A stretch of DNA of 64,000 bases from Mesodorylaimus sp. YZB2_4. Lineage: Eukaryota > Nematoda > Enoplea > Dorylaimida > Dorylaimidae. How positions within the stretch are numbered: position 1 is the stretch's first letter; each line of letters starts with the position of its first letter. Both the position numbers and the translations under genes were made by a program. The notes beneath the pieces were generated by a model. That model saw nothing but the letters and a program-made list of their open reading frames with translations, was not told the DNA's origin and did not search any database. This document shows, one piece after another, positions 10,130 through 21,250 of the stretch. The DNA lies in the NCBI GenBank assembly GCA_030248295.1, contig JASANH010001722.1, positions 310,001-374,000 of the forward strand, given 5' to 3'.

Positions 10130-11866
10130 CAGAAGTCTAATCGGATGCTTGTATGCACTCTCCTCGAGGCAGTGATGTAATAACTTTGAGCTAGTGATGG
10201 ACATCATTAACTGAGATATTGAGCATGATTATTGAAATATTTTTTTATTCTTGTTTTACCCGAGATGCTCTTTCTACAAAAAAAAGCTAACTGCCATCTT
10301 TCATTGATGCAGCCGTATTTGTGTCATTTCCAAAAGGTGGCAAGATTTCGGACGAGCCAATGCAGGCAGCGGATACCGAGGCTTGGGATGGCCGGATGCG
10401 TACTCACAGCCAATCCTTGCCTAACAAGTGGACCATTGCCGGTCCTGTTCGTTTTCGTGTCACAAACGGTAACGAATCTTGTACTGCAAGAAGGGATAGG
10501 ACTGTGCAATATGTAGCTATGCTAGGCGAAGAAATGCAAAACAGTAATTACGCTAATGACACAATTTCCCAGCGGCTGCTCCAAGGTCAGCCCATACCGG
10601 GTCAAAGTATACTAGTTCCCAGATTTCTCTTACACGCCTTTCTGATGGATCTACATGGAGCCATTCAAATTTTCGCGCTCTGCACGTGGATAGCACAAAA
10701 ACAACCGTGGAATTTTTTCTCGGATTCTGCATGGAACCAACACTGGATTTTGTAAGGCGCAATACGGAAAAGAACTTTGATCTGGTGTCTCGCACAGCTG
10801 GAATGTAAATAACAGGCAGTTGGATAGGAACAATGCACCATTATGTCTCATTTTGGAATGATTTATATAAACATCGATCTTTCTTCCCAAAGTTCGGTGT
10901 TTAGCATCAGTAGTTGATCCGGGAGGGAGACACCATCCAAACAGCAGCGGACCCATCCCACCATATCTATAGCATCGATATGGCCATATCTATCATGCAT
11001 GCCTACCTACCTACCAGAACAACCACAGGGGGGGACACTCTTTATGGCACACCCGATACTATCCAGATGCAATGTGGAATTGTCATACTTGATGATAAAA
11101 AACCAGCAATCGACGATCAACAGCGCTGAAGGTGGTGGATCTGGATGATTTCAGTTGATTCCATTTCATGCGGCCCCAGCATTTCATTGTTCACTGCCTG
11201 ATACAAGCTCCGATATTGGAATGATCCTTGATGGAAACAAGGCGTCAGAGGCTTATCCTGAGCGGGACCATGAAATTTTTAAGAAAATGCTCATGTAATT
11301 TTGATTGGTGATCATATTTATTGGTTCTTGAACATTGATTTGTCTTATATTCCCATATTTGTCACTTTTGATACGCCTTTTCGTTGAGATTATATGAGAG
11401 CAAGTTTTTGAGTTTTGTAACATTTTAAAGAGCGACGAAAGGAAGATGGAAAATCTTACGATGCACTGTGTCATACTGTCTACGATCTAGAGTTTGTTCA
11501 CCATCAGCATGAAAGAAATTCAAATTTTAAAACGTTTTTATCTCGGGTTGCTGCTACAAACATTGAAAAAGTGATTACATGGGTCTGTTGGCGATAGGTT
11601 CCCACAGTACGCGCTGGATCCACCTTGGCTTTGGCTTAATTCAAACGACATCGCGAAGTTTAACTTCTGCCTTCACACGCTAGTCTTACTCCTTTCACTG
11701 CATGACAAGAGTTTTGTCTGTGCTCGATTACCAGCTAATTTTTACAGCATTTTTTGTTAAATTAGGGAAGGCCTTTATTTGCCGCGTCTTCAACATAATT
11801 TATTGCTCTTCGAAAGTGAACGGGTACTGTATCCGCGTCATATTCTCCCTTTATTCCTCTGGCTAT
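10130..11866. other. intergenic
   Basis: The astacin and the trefoil-protein gene converge on this stretch from opposite strands. Several open frames reach 100-144 codons but overlap each other on both strands and show no domain, signal peptide or splice logic. No gene is called. Confidence 0.45.
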
Positions 11867-12992
11867 TTATATGCTTATCAGCAGCCAGTTTTCGTCGATG
11901 GTTGGTGTTTTCTCTTTCAGAATCACAGGAGCAGCCATAGCCTCAAGACTTACACTGGCCGGCGCGAAATATCTTTGGTGTGCCGAATTACGAATGATGC
12001 AACCACGGCCATCGGGGGAGCTGACTATGTTCCACTGCTGCTGGCGCCTCCTACTCAATCTTCGGCTCGCTATTAGTCGCGATCCATACCCAGGGACATC
12101 ATCACTCACGTCGAGGGCGTTACCCGTGACGAAGTGTACAATCGAAAACACGTCTGGAGCATGCGTTGTTGGCAAAAATATGAAGAAAGAATCTTTGCTT
12201 GTGAGTCCAGTGGAATTGAAGTTAGAGTCCTTGATAGTAACCAGATTACTCTTATCAGCGACGTACAGACGACCTCGACTGTTGCGATGGACCAGATGGT
12301 AGGATCGACTAGGATACGGATCGCACTGGGCTTCTTCCACCCGCCAGTACGCCATACAAAGAAACGTTCCGTCACACAAAGCCTTATCGAAATATGGCTT
12401 TGATCTGCCCAGTACAGGGGTTGAAAAGGGGCCATCTTCACCCGGTATTTGTCGCGACGAAAAAGCCACATTTTTGCCAAAAAGTCGAAAGAAATCTGTG
12501 CCCTGTTCGAGAAAGAAGACCTGGTCTTCGTCAGATAGGTTTTTCGGTTTCACGGTTAGGGCGTATACTGTTTCGTTACTTCCCTCCTTATCAGCAGGTG
12601 TGAAGCTATGGTGATACAGAGGCTCAGCGGTAAGGTAGCGGCCAGTTGCTTTGTTGACAATCCGAGTGCGGTAATCGTCCTCCTTTTTATGGTCCTCTCC
12701 GAGTCTTTCGAATGTCCATTTTTCGTAATCACCGTTGGTTGCATATACGTGTTTGACCAGGCCCGCTCCGCCATTACTGGCACGGTACATTTCCGAGTCC
12801 ACGCCCAAATTGTGGCCTTTGAAATGGACGATCGTGTAATAAAGGGCCGATACTGGAGCTAAAAATGAAACATGCAGGCGCAGGAGACTGGGGCCTCGGG
12901 CACTTACGATTATCCAGCCATTCAACGAAGTCGGCACTCGAAGGGTTGACGTTCAAAAAAATACCTATCCAAGCAAACATGAAAGCCACCAT
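11867..12992 (-). CDS. secreted beta-trefoil (ricin-B-like fold) protein
   Basis: Two exons, 12992-12908 and 12858-11867, joined over a 49-bp intron (GTAAGT..TTTTTAG, split codon), give about 358 residues. The start opens into a signal peptide of roughly 20 residues. The body has repeated blocks with the flavour of a ricin-type beta-trefoil lectin fold: I/V-H-F-x-G-x-N-L near the start, NKATGRYLTAE, and late FVTGNALDVSDD followed by QQQWNI. Two trefoil domains fit the length. This is fold recognition by eye; carbohydrate binding is not shown. No enzymatic domain accompanies it. Confidence 0.6.
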
Positions 12993-15570
12993 TCTTGATT
13001 ACCTTGAAACGTGAATGGCGAAAAAGTGGATCATAATTGTCATTTTTAATTGCGCTCGCTCCTAAAGTGGATTTTTATTGCATTGATCGCTCACCACTCA
13101 AAGCAAGCTTAGGTGAAGAATACGAAATACGAATCCGTGCAACTATGGCTGAAACGAAAACAAGCTTTGACTTAGGCTAATGGTTTTATCGCCTCACAAA
13201 GGTTTTCACTGACACAACCGACCTTTTTTTCTCGGGGCTTGACAGGGGCACGCTCGGATGAGCGACGATGTGGATGGTGCCACTTACTTAGTTTTTGGAG
13301 AGAAAATCACAACGCTTCCACAAAAATCATGCAAGTCTTACCGTCAAGGCGAGTCCCACCAGTGCATGATTACGAGTCACTATTCCTAACCAAAAAAACT
13401 TCCGAATGAAGAAAAAAACTGACTGAAGAGAAAAGGCGTGATAAATGGAAAAGCTGGGTGATTATATTATGGCAAAACCACAAAGAGAATTCGCTGACAG
13501 AACCATAAACAGATGCATTGCGGGTTTTGGGCTCTCAGGAGCTGAATGGCCTGCCACGTCTAACAAGTGGAAGCCATTGATAGTGCACTGGGGTTTGCGA
13601 TATGTTTGTGTCGGAAGCATGTGCGCGGTCGCTGACACAGATGAGTAAAGGTTCATTTATACTTCGTGTGTAGCACGTAGTGGACAGCGATTCCTCCATG
13701 GATAACTCCTCTTAGCGCACCGCGCACACTGGTCCATTTTAACATAAACAGCTTGACGAACTCGCGGAGTATAAAGTATGAAGTCCCCCCCCCCCCCCCA
13801 CACCCCCCCACGTATAAAGTACCCCTGAAGGCCGATTTAAACTAAGAATGGCGACGGTGCACATTGGGCGAAAAATTGTTTCAGGTAGCGGCTCTTGGGC
13901 CATCAACAGTTTTTGTAGTAGTAGTATAAATATAGAGTAAGTAAGTATAAATCAGCCTTCACGAGCTGCGATTCCCGCAAATTAGAAATACATGACCTGT
14001 ACGTGGTTCTTCGTAGCTACTGAACATGAGTCATATACGTACTTTTGTAAAATTTTTCTTCCTTATCAAGATAAGCTATGTTCGAAGTCCATGTATGGAA
14101 GGTACAGCCTCATGCCTCATAAAACGGGTTTTTTGCGATTATCATATGAAGCTCATCTAATGCATACCATATACGCAAATTTTCTAAATCTACTCACCAA
14201 GAGGCGTCTCTGAAAAGTTATCGCTATGCGTTAGTCTTACCAGTTTCGTACTATTGGCCCTTGACTGCAGGAGAAAATTTGAATTTTAACTTTTGGCGGG
14301 AATATTTCACGGAGGAATATAAATAAAAAAAAGCATTCGATAGCTCATCATATATCCGCCATTTTGTATAGTTTAGATCATTCCATGACTAAGATCATTC
14401 CATTTTAGACCAAGATGTGGGAAGATATGGGCGATATCGTCCAAGCAACACGTTTTTATGTGTATTCCCATAGGGACGGGTGAAAACTGTTTATGACTTT
14501 TGCTTCACCATGCGCTTCTCGGGTGCCTTAGCACGAAAAAATCCTGCGGTCAAGATTCTTATTTGGCTAATACTCGATCCCTGCAGAAACCCTGTCTAAA
14601 CCATCACGCACACAACCCCTTGACCCCTTCTACCGATTGTAGCTAACGTTATGTAGGTAATACTTCAGTCATTGCATCATTTCGACCACCCAAGAAAAGG
14701 GCACATCTACAAAACCACCCACCAAAAGGCATAATGCGCAGTCGCAAAACTGTTAAAAACATTTTTATTCTATCCAGCTGACTACTTTCAGTTCTTTTTA
14801 TTCTCCCTGTACAACCCTGTCTATCCTTTTATTACCATTAGACAATGACTTTTAAAATATAATGATGACCTTTCAGGTTTTACGAAAATCATAAAATTCA
14901 AGGACACGACTTGGCCAAACTAGATGTTCGTATTCTGTCTTTTCTGACGTGTCTGTTGTCCCCTCTGAAACTTCCTGAGAAAGTTACAATCGCGACTGCA
15001 GCTGAAGTGAGCACATAAACTAGAAAGTAAGCGAATTCACAAAACGAACGCTTTATTTAGACCCTCTGAAAATCAGGCAAGCCTAACGGCTAATCCTGCA
15101 TCCTCTTGAATCACAAAAAAGCATGCGCACATATCATGGAAATGCATCCTACTGCACCCACCAGGCGTCGTCTGATCGTGAGTACTGTGGAAGTAGAAAA
15201 AGAACAGTTTTGCCTACTGTATGCTGAATAAAGAGAAAAAAACAGGCGCGAATGCATGAGTCATTTGTTGACATAAAGCGGCGAGATACTACGTGCGCAA
15301 AAAGTTGCTTCAGGCGTCAAGTTGACGTTCAAATTTATGAGTTTTAGCGAAGAAAGAATAGCCATTTTCTGCAGACACCACACTTCAGGCGAGAGACATT
15401 ACGTAAATAAAATGCAGAAAAAGTTCACTCTTTTGTTTCATCACCAGTCAACGCCCCATCGACCTCGACGGACACCGTTACTTTTGGCGCACCCTGAAAT
15501 TGAAATCCTCTTCGATTGGAACAGGTCTAATTTCCGGAGTTTCTTGTTTCTAAACACGCCGTTGCCGCCA
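12993..15570. other. intergenic
   Basis: No supported gene over 2.5 kb. A 15-base C tract sits at 13785-13799 followed by a C-rich CACACC stretch. The rest is unstructured to my reading. Confidence 0.45.
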
Positions 15571-15571
15571 G

Positions 15572-15578
15572 TATAAAA
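15572..15578 (+). promoter_or_regulatory. TATA box of second MIG-18-like gene
   Basis: TATAAAA lies 80 bases before the preferred ATG at 15652. With a start site about 30 bases downstream, the longer frame beginning at 15592 would start too close to the cap, which favours the ATG at 15652. Confidence 0.55.
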
Positions 15579-15651
15579 TAAGCATGAACGCATGGTGCAG
15601 TTGACAAACGTCAGTCACGTCAGAGCAATTCCTGTAACCGCTCGTTCCAAC

Positions 15652-16683
15652 ATGAATTTTCTGATTTTGTTCCTTTCTATTTTGTACACCACGCATGGTC
15701 AGGACATTCGGGCCAAGCGATGTCCCGGAGGGCACGCTGAGGGTACGCAAGTGGAATTGGGTCGATATTGGTACGAATGTCGGTCTGGTCAATTAGTGCC
15801 CAAAGGATGTGTGAATGACGATGGACGTCGCATCGATATTTTGGCCACATATGAAAGTAGTAATAGAAATTACAAATTGCAATGCATTATCGATTCCACT
15901 GGTTATTTGGCATTCACCTACAAATCGTGTTTGTACAATAGTAGAGAGCATGCAGTGGGCGATGTCTGGGAAGATGGCAGGTACTACTACAGATGCGATC
16001 GAGAGGGCGACTACCTGCGTATCAATCCAGCGGGATGCATGGACGATGGGAGACGAGTCCCATTGAACGAGCGGGTGACCAAAGGCGATTTCGTTTATCA
16101 ATGTCGAAAATCAGTCAATGGCACCTGCAGTATGTGTCCAGTCGCTTGTTCCAAAAATGGTCGTGAATACGCGATTGGTGAAAGTTTCGAATTGAACAAT
16201 TTGTTGTACACTTGCACAAACGCCGATACTCGTGGTCCGATCGTAATAAAAGTCATCGGCTGTTTGGATCCGCAACGACGACATTTGAGAGATGGCGATC
16301 GATATTTCAAAGATGACGTGGTCTACGAGTGCACTGTTCGCGAACAGGAGGCCAGCAATCGACCAGTTGGATGCGTCCAACGAAACGAACAAGGAGTGGC
16401 TATCGAACGACGTCTCGGCTGCTACTGGGTCGAAGGCAATGCCCCTTTCCAGTACGAAATGACTTGCAAATTCAACGAGATGGCCAACACCGCCTTCAAA
16501 GCCCAACATCGTTGCACCTACGCGGTCAGTCAAGGAACGTACACTTTCGAGCCTGGCTGCTATCAAATATTAGACAAAACTGCAATTGCGTGCAAAAAAG
16601 AAAATAATGATGCAATGACTTTGCGTGCTTATCAAATTGATCAAATTGGTGATCTGATTGCGCAAGGACTGCGTTTTTGCTAA
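15652..16683 (+). CDS. secreted MIG-18-like cysteine-rich protein, copy 2
   Basis: Intronless, 343 residues. The signal peptide MNFLILFLSILYTTHG is cleaved near GQD. The mature part repeats the family pattern: C-P-G-G, WYEC, GQLVPKGC, YYRC, VYQC, LYTC, VVYEC, then GCYWVEGNAPFQYEM and a terminal RFC. Its closest relative in the window is copy 3 at 31.2 kb, with which it shares KGDxVYxC and VEGNAP blocks; copy 1 is more distant. Probably an extracellular matrix or secreted signalling-type protein. The family name is from recall of the MIG-18-like fibronectin-I domain. Confidence 0.75.
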   Translation: MNFLILFLSILYTTHGQDIRAKRCPGGHAEGTQVELGRYWYECRSGQLVPKGCVNDDGRRIDILATYESSNRNYKLQCIIDSTGYLAFTYKSCLYNSREHAVGDVWEDGRYYYRCDREGDYLRINPAGCMDDGRRVPLNERVTKGDFVYQCRKSVNGTCSMCPVACSKNGREYAIGESFELNNLLYTCTNADTRGPIVIKVIGCLDPQRRHLRDGDRYFKDDVVYECTVREQEASNRPVGCVQRNEQGVAIERRLGCYWVEGNAPFQYEMTCKFNEMANTAFKAQHRCTYAVSQGTYTFEPGCYQILDKTAIACKKENNDAMTLRAYQIDQIGDLIAQGLRFC

Positions 16684-18600
16684 TTTAAATTGATGAAAAT
16701 CTACAAATTTAGGGCTCTCATAAACTCTTATGCAAAATCAATTTATGTATTGGTTTTTAATATCTAATAGTCCTTCTGACTCTCTAATGCAACCTGCATT
16801 GGAGTGTCTCTGTTAGCCGTGCCTACTGTGAGGCACAATCAGGAAATACTGTCCAATTTTTTAAAAAACGATTGGAAATATGCAAATCGTCCATTCTTTT
16901 TAGAGAAACGTTTTTTACTTACGATTGTTATTTTATATCTCGCTTCTATTTTTCCATGTCAATATATGTTGTGCATTTGTGCTGGCATTTCTATTTTATT
17001 TTCCCATGCTCACTCTGTTACTTGTTTACTGATGTATGATATTGCCTGCTGTCATGGATGCAGGCAGTGATCGTGAGTCAAGTGTTTCTTCACGATTTTT
17101 GCTCGACGGTCAGTCATGGCACCTGATTGTTTTTACGTGAGCTAAATGCGATTAAATCATGAAGATCTGATGCAGTCTAACTTGAAGCATGTGCAAAATC
17201 CTTTAGATCTTTCGAACAATAAAAAAAACGCGAGCTGAAAAAACGGTCGTATATTTGATCCCGTCTCCTTACGTTCCTTGCATTGTGTGCCACTGCAACA
17301 CAAGGGCTTGTGATATTGAATTGAAACTTGCCCCGGACTACTCTGTGCGACAGGGGACAGAGGAGCCACGCTAGGCCACTTTGTCTCCTGCGGGATGTCC
17401 TAAAACTTCATGAGAGCGACAGAGTACCCTTTTCACCTGCCCTGTTGAGGATTTTCTGTGTCAGTCGCACAGAGAATCTAGAAGGTAGTCTTCAGTACCG
17501 TCTGGGCTGCTCGTCGAAATTTGTTCATGTCAGGGAGAGCACTTGCTGCGTCAAAAGGCAAGACAAAGTACATATTCTCAATCTGCACTTGGCTTCAGAA
17601 AATTTTGTGCCCCGCTGCTCTGTTGTCTGTTATCAGTCATACAGTGGTTGGACGAACAGATGGTTGGGCGCCCAAACACTAAACCAATTTTGCCTTACAA
17701 TTTGTGCTTTGCGATGTAAAATTCAATACAAGCCCAAAAGTCTTAACATCGCATCAGCACAAGAATCTTATCTCCATTTTGCACAAACTGTAGAGTGAGC
17801 CTGAGGGAACCCTCACCTAGAGAGCCGCACCTCACCCTGAATCTAGACACCGTCAGACAAGGCTGCACTGTCTGCGCCTAAAATGGGCCATTACTGTTTC
17901 TGGGTCAATCGAGGCTTTTGTTCTGCTCTATTTACGCTACCAGGCCGCAAAACCTAGTCGATCATGTGTGAAACTAGTGTTCGCAGTCACCGACTGACAC
18001 CATAAGTTATTCATCTGCTAGACAATATAGTTGCACCTTTCCTGAAATCTAGCAACGCCTCAGGCGGATCATTTCGCGCCACTGCAGATTGATATAATGT
18101 CAATGGAAGTGCGTAGGGTAGACCAGGGCAACCGCCAGTTACTCGTCCATGATTAATTCGACTAGACACTCGTGTCATCAATCAGCAACGCTAACGGTCT
18201 GCTCGCGATATGTTGTTCCCAACGAACAAAGCAGGCTGAATTATCTATCGTCAAAAACAACGCATTTCGTGCAGCATTTTTGATAACCAAGACTTTGCAT
18301 CCAGGCGGGCGAAAAATTTTTGGCTTTCAATCCCGCGTATTTGCCGGTTTTTTCATGCTGTTTGTTTGCATACAAAATGCTCTTCACGCAGATTGAAAAA
18401 TTTTGTTATCCATAAAAAAAGGTTATCTGAAGATAATATGTATCTTTTCCATTTCTCCATCTGTTGAAATTCTTACCGTATGATTTTAAGACTGCTTTCT
18501 GTAAGGACCTAATAGTCGCTCGCACTCCAGTCATACGACGAGCGCGCTTGCGCCAAATTGGCTGAGTCCCACCTTTCAGGCCTTTTTTCTCGAAATTCTC
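16684..18600. other. intergenic
   Basis: No supported gene. The 156-codon frame at 17328-17798 has no signal peptide, domain or splice support and is not called. Confidence 0.45.
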
Positions 18601-21250
18601 AGTGATAACCCACGTTCATGTCGTTGACAATAAAAGCATCAAACGTAAAACAAAGACAACCAATAAGTAGAGCATATTTCTCTCTACAAAAAAGTGTTAG
18701 AAATGAGCTCAAGGTAGCGGTCAGAATTCTGTCTAAACCCTGATTGACCGACCCTTAGTCGAAGTCAGGGTCAAGGTCAGAAAATTTTTCGGGGTCTGGT
18801 CAAGGTCAGGGTCAGGTCAGAAAATTTTTTGAGGGTTTTGTCAAGGTCAGGGTCAGGTCAGAATTTCTTGCACCCGGTCAGAGTATTCTGTCAGCGGAAA
18901 AAAGTAAATTTAGTGAAATATTGGTGAAAACATTTCAAGCTCTTGCCTGCTGAGTAGGGATCTGGGGGGGGGCAGTTTTACAGTTCTAAATCCCAAGGCA
19001 TGTCCTAAATCCTAGGACAGTCCTAAGTCATTTCACAATCAGCTTGGTGTCCCACCCAAGGACACCAGGCAGTCATACAGTAAGTTTAGGGCGACCTCGA
19101 TCATGTCCTAAGACACTCCCTGGTGTCTTTATTTCCCAGCAGCGCTGTCAGGCGCAGGGCGATCTCCCTTGATCTACGGAATCTTGAGCTGATCTTTCTT
19201 GAGCAACTTTTTGGGCGTCTTAAGATTGTGGCATTTTGCGTTAGCTCTCTCGAGCTGTAAAAATGGTTCGTTTTCACCTAAACTAAAAATCTGTCGTCTC
19301 TTTTTAACCATTGAGGCCAAAAAGGGACGACAGAATGCCATTATCATCATTTCACTCCTTCTTCACCCAAGCAAATACATGCACTTGACACGGGAGGAGA
19401 GACAGAGTATTAATTAAAACTTGTACGCGTGATAGAGTCACTAGCAAGCACGATCCCACGGGAAAGAATCCCGTAAAACAGTCGCAGGAAACACAAAACT
19501 TTGTGAACTCAAAATTATGACTAAAAAAAAATGATGTGCTTCACGCAGTCTGCTGACATGACGGTCAGATTATGTGCATAAAACGAGGATTCCCGAATCG
19601 TTAAACCCATGATAAACCTGATAAAATAAACCCAATTTGGCACGTTTACAGAGGTCATATAATGTTGACCAGCCTGCCTTAGCCAAGGCCTTCTCGTGAC
19701 ATAGTAAAATTATTCAGATACAATGGCACAGCAAACTTGGACCAGTAATGGGTGCCCAGCTTACACGTACAGTATTTATTTCCCGCGTTAAATTTTGTGG
19801 TCGGCTAAAATGTCTTTAATCGACCTTTTTAATTATGAAACGAGATGAGACCTGTCTTGGGACGTGCCTAAATCTACGCATAAGGCACCCCTAGAGCGGC
19901 TATTGTTAAGCGTCCGAAATTGGTGTCTCATCATTGTCCCAAGTTGCTGTCTAATAGTGCCCTCAATTCGTACTGTGAAAAATTAGAAACTGGCCCCAGC
20001 TGATTGTGAGTCTCGTGCTATTGCAGTTGTTTTACTCGTCCAGTCCCCTACTAGCCCAGCTGCATAGACTGTGTGCCAGCCTAGTCTGTGCTTGCGAATG
20101 CCATCCACCCATGGCTTAGCCATCCCTATCTCTTCCCATTTGTCCATATCCAAACTTGGCGTCATTGGAGCGAGGTATTCTTGTTGTACCAGCCGATTCG
20201 AGCTTGGTAAGGCGCCTTTTCTCGGATTATGGTGGAAAGAAATCGATCATGCAGCAGGCAGTTTGAGCAGGAATTGACGTATAACGAATGAGATTTATCT
20301 TTGATTTTGAAATGGGTGTCAGCTTCTTTTACAGTAGTGTTGTAGTTTTCCAGAACCCGTGAAAAAAACTCTGCATATCTTTTTGAGCTTGATAAAAATT
20401 CAGTTTCCTGGACTGCCCGTGAAATTTCACGTAACGCCAGAAAATTGTCAGCTGAAGTGAAATTTCTTGTTTAAACTGCAGACACAGAGAAGCTTTGTTG
20501 CTGGTGCCAGTTGGTGGTGTTTGCAAAATTTTTTGTCCGATCACTGTCAAAGTCAGAGCCAGAAAATTAACAGTTCCTCGCAGGTCAACGGTCAGGTCAG
20601 AAAATTTTTTGAAGGGTCGGTAAAGGTCAGGGTCAGGTCAGACAGTGAAAAACCCAGGTCATTAGAACACTACTACAAAATTGTCGCTGACATAAACTCT
20701 TGTTATCGCTAAATATTTCGAGAAAAATTGGCCGAAAGCGGCGAAGGCGCAAAAACGCAAAACGTCATATCAATTGAAAACGTTGAGCAACTTGCTTGTG
20801 AGTTTTTGGTACAATTGGTTCTGCTTAGCACAGAGTCATCAACAGCAACCAAAACAGATTCCTTAGAATCCATCTAAACTATCTGCACACACACCTGTCG
20901 AAATGCGTTTTTTTGCGCCTCCGCAGCCCCCTGGCCAATTTTTCTCGAAGTCTCTAGCGAGAACGATTGTTCATGTTAGCGAAAGTGTAGAAGAGAAAAA
21001 TATGCTCTATCGATTGGTTGTCTTTATCTGGTTTCACTGCTTTTATAAACTCTTTATAACAAATCTTTTCTATTTGAAGTGCGTAAATTGGCGAAAAATC
21101 TTTGATGAAAATTAAAAACGGAAATCAGGCCTCTAAATTATATCCATTCGATGGAGCCGATTTTCTCTACAAAATTGTCGCTGACATCAACTACTTTCTG
21201 TTTTCTTTGGGAATGTACACGCGGCCTATGCGGTAATGTGGAGGGCGTGT
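18600..21250. repeat. dispersed repeat with inverted segments, interrupted by a hAT-type element
   Basis: Sequence around 18660-18691 and 20673-21250 belongs to one dispersed repeat, split by the hAT-type element. Recurring blocks are CTCTACAAAATTGTCGCTGA and AGAGCATATTTTTCTCTACA, seen again (often inverted) at 60355-60790 and 62740-63115. Within 20740-20930 the blocks GGCGCAAAAACGCA and GCGTTTTTTTGCGCC face each other, so the repeat can fold back. Class not determined. Confidence 0.6.
18692..20672. mobile_element. hAT-type non-autonomous element, GGTCA family, copy 2
   Basis: Its termini match copy 1: AGTGTTAGAAATGAGCTC on the left and, reversed, TAGTGTTCTAATGACCT on the right. It has a perfect 8-bp target duplication CTACAAAA (18684-18691, 20673-20680). 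GGTCAAGGTCAGG arrays lie near both ends. It is 1981 bp with an interior of about 0.85 kb not in copy 1; copy 3 shares the edge of that interior, so copy 1 is probably a deletion derivative. No transposase frame. Confidence 0.88.

Noticed and set aside
10321..10755. 144-codon plus-strand open frame after the astacin gene
   Set aside because: Overlapped by minus-strand open frames of similar quality, with no motif; composition not protein-like throughout.
17328..17798. 156-codon open frame
   Set aside because: No motif or splice logic; scattered Cys/Trp without pattern.
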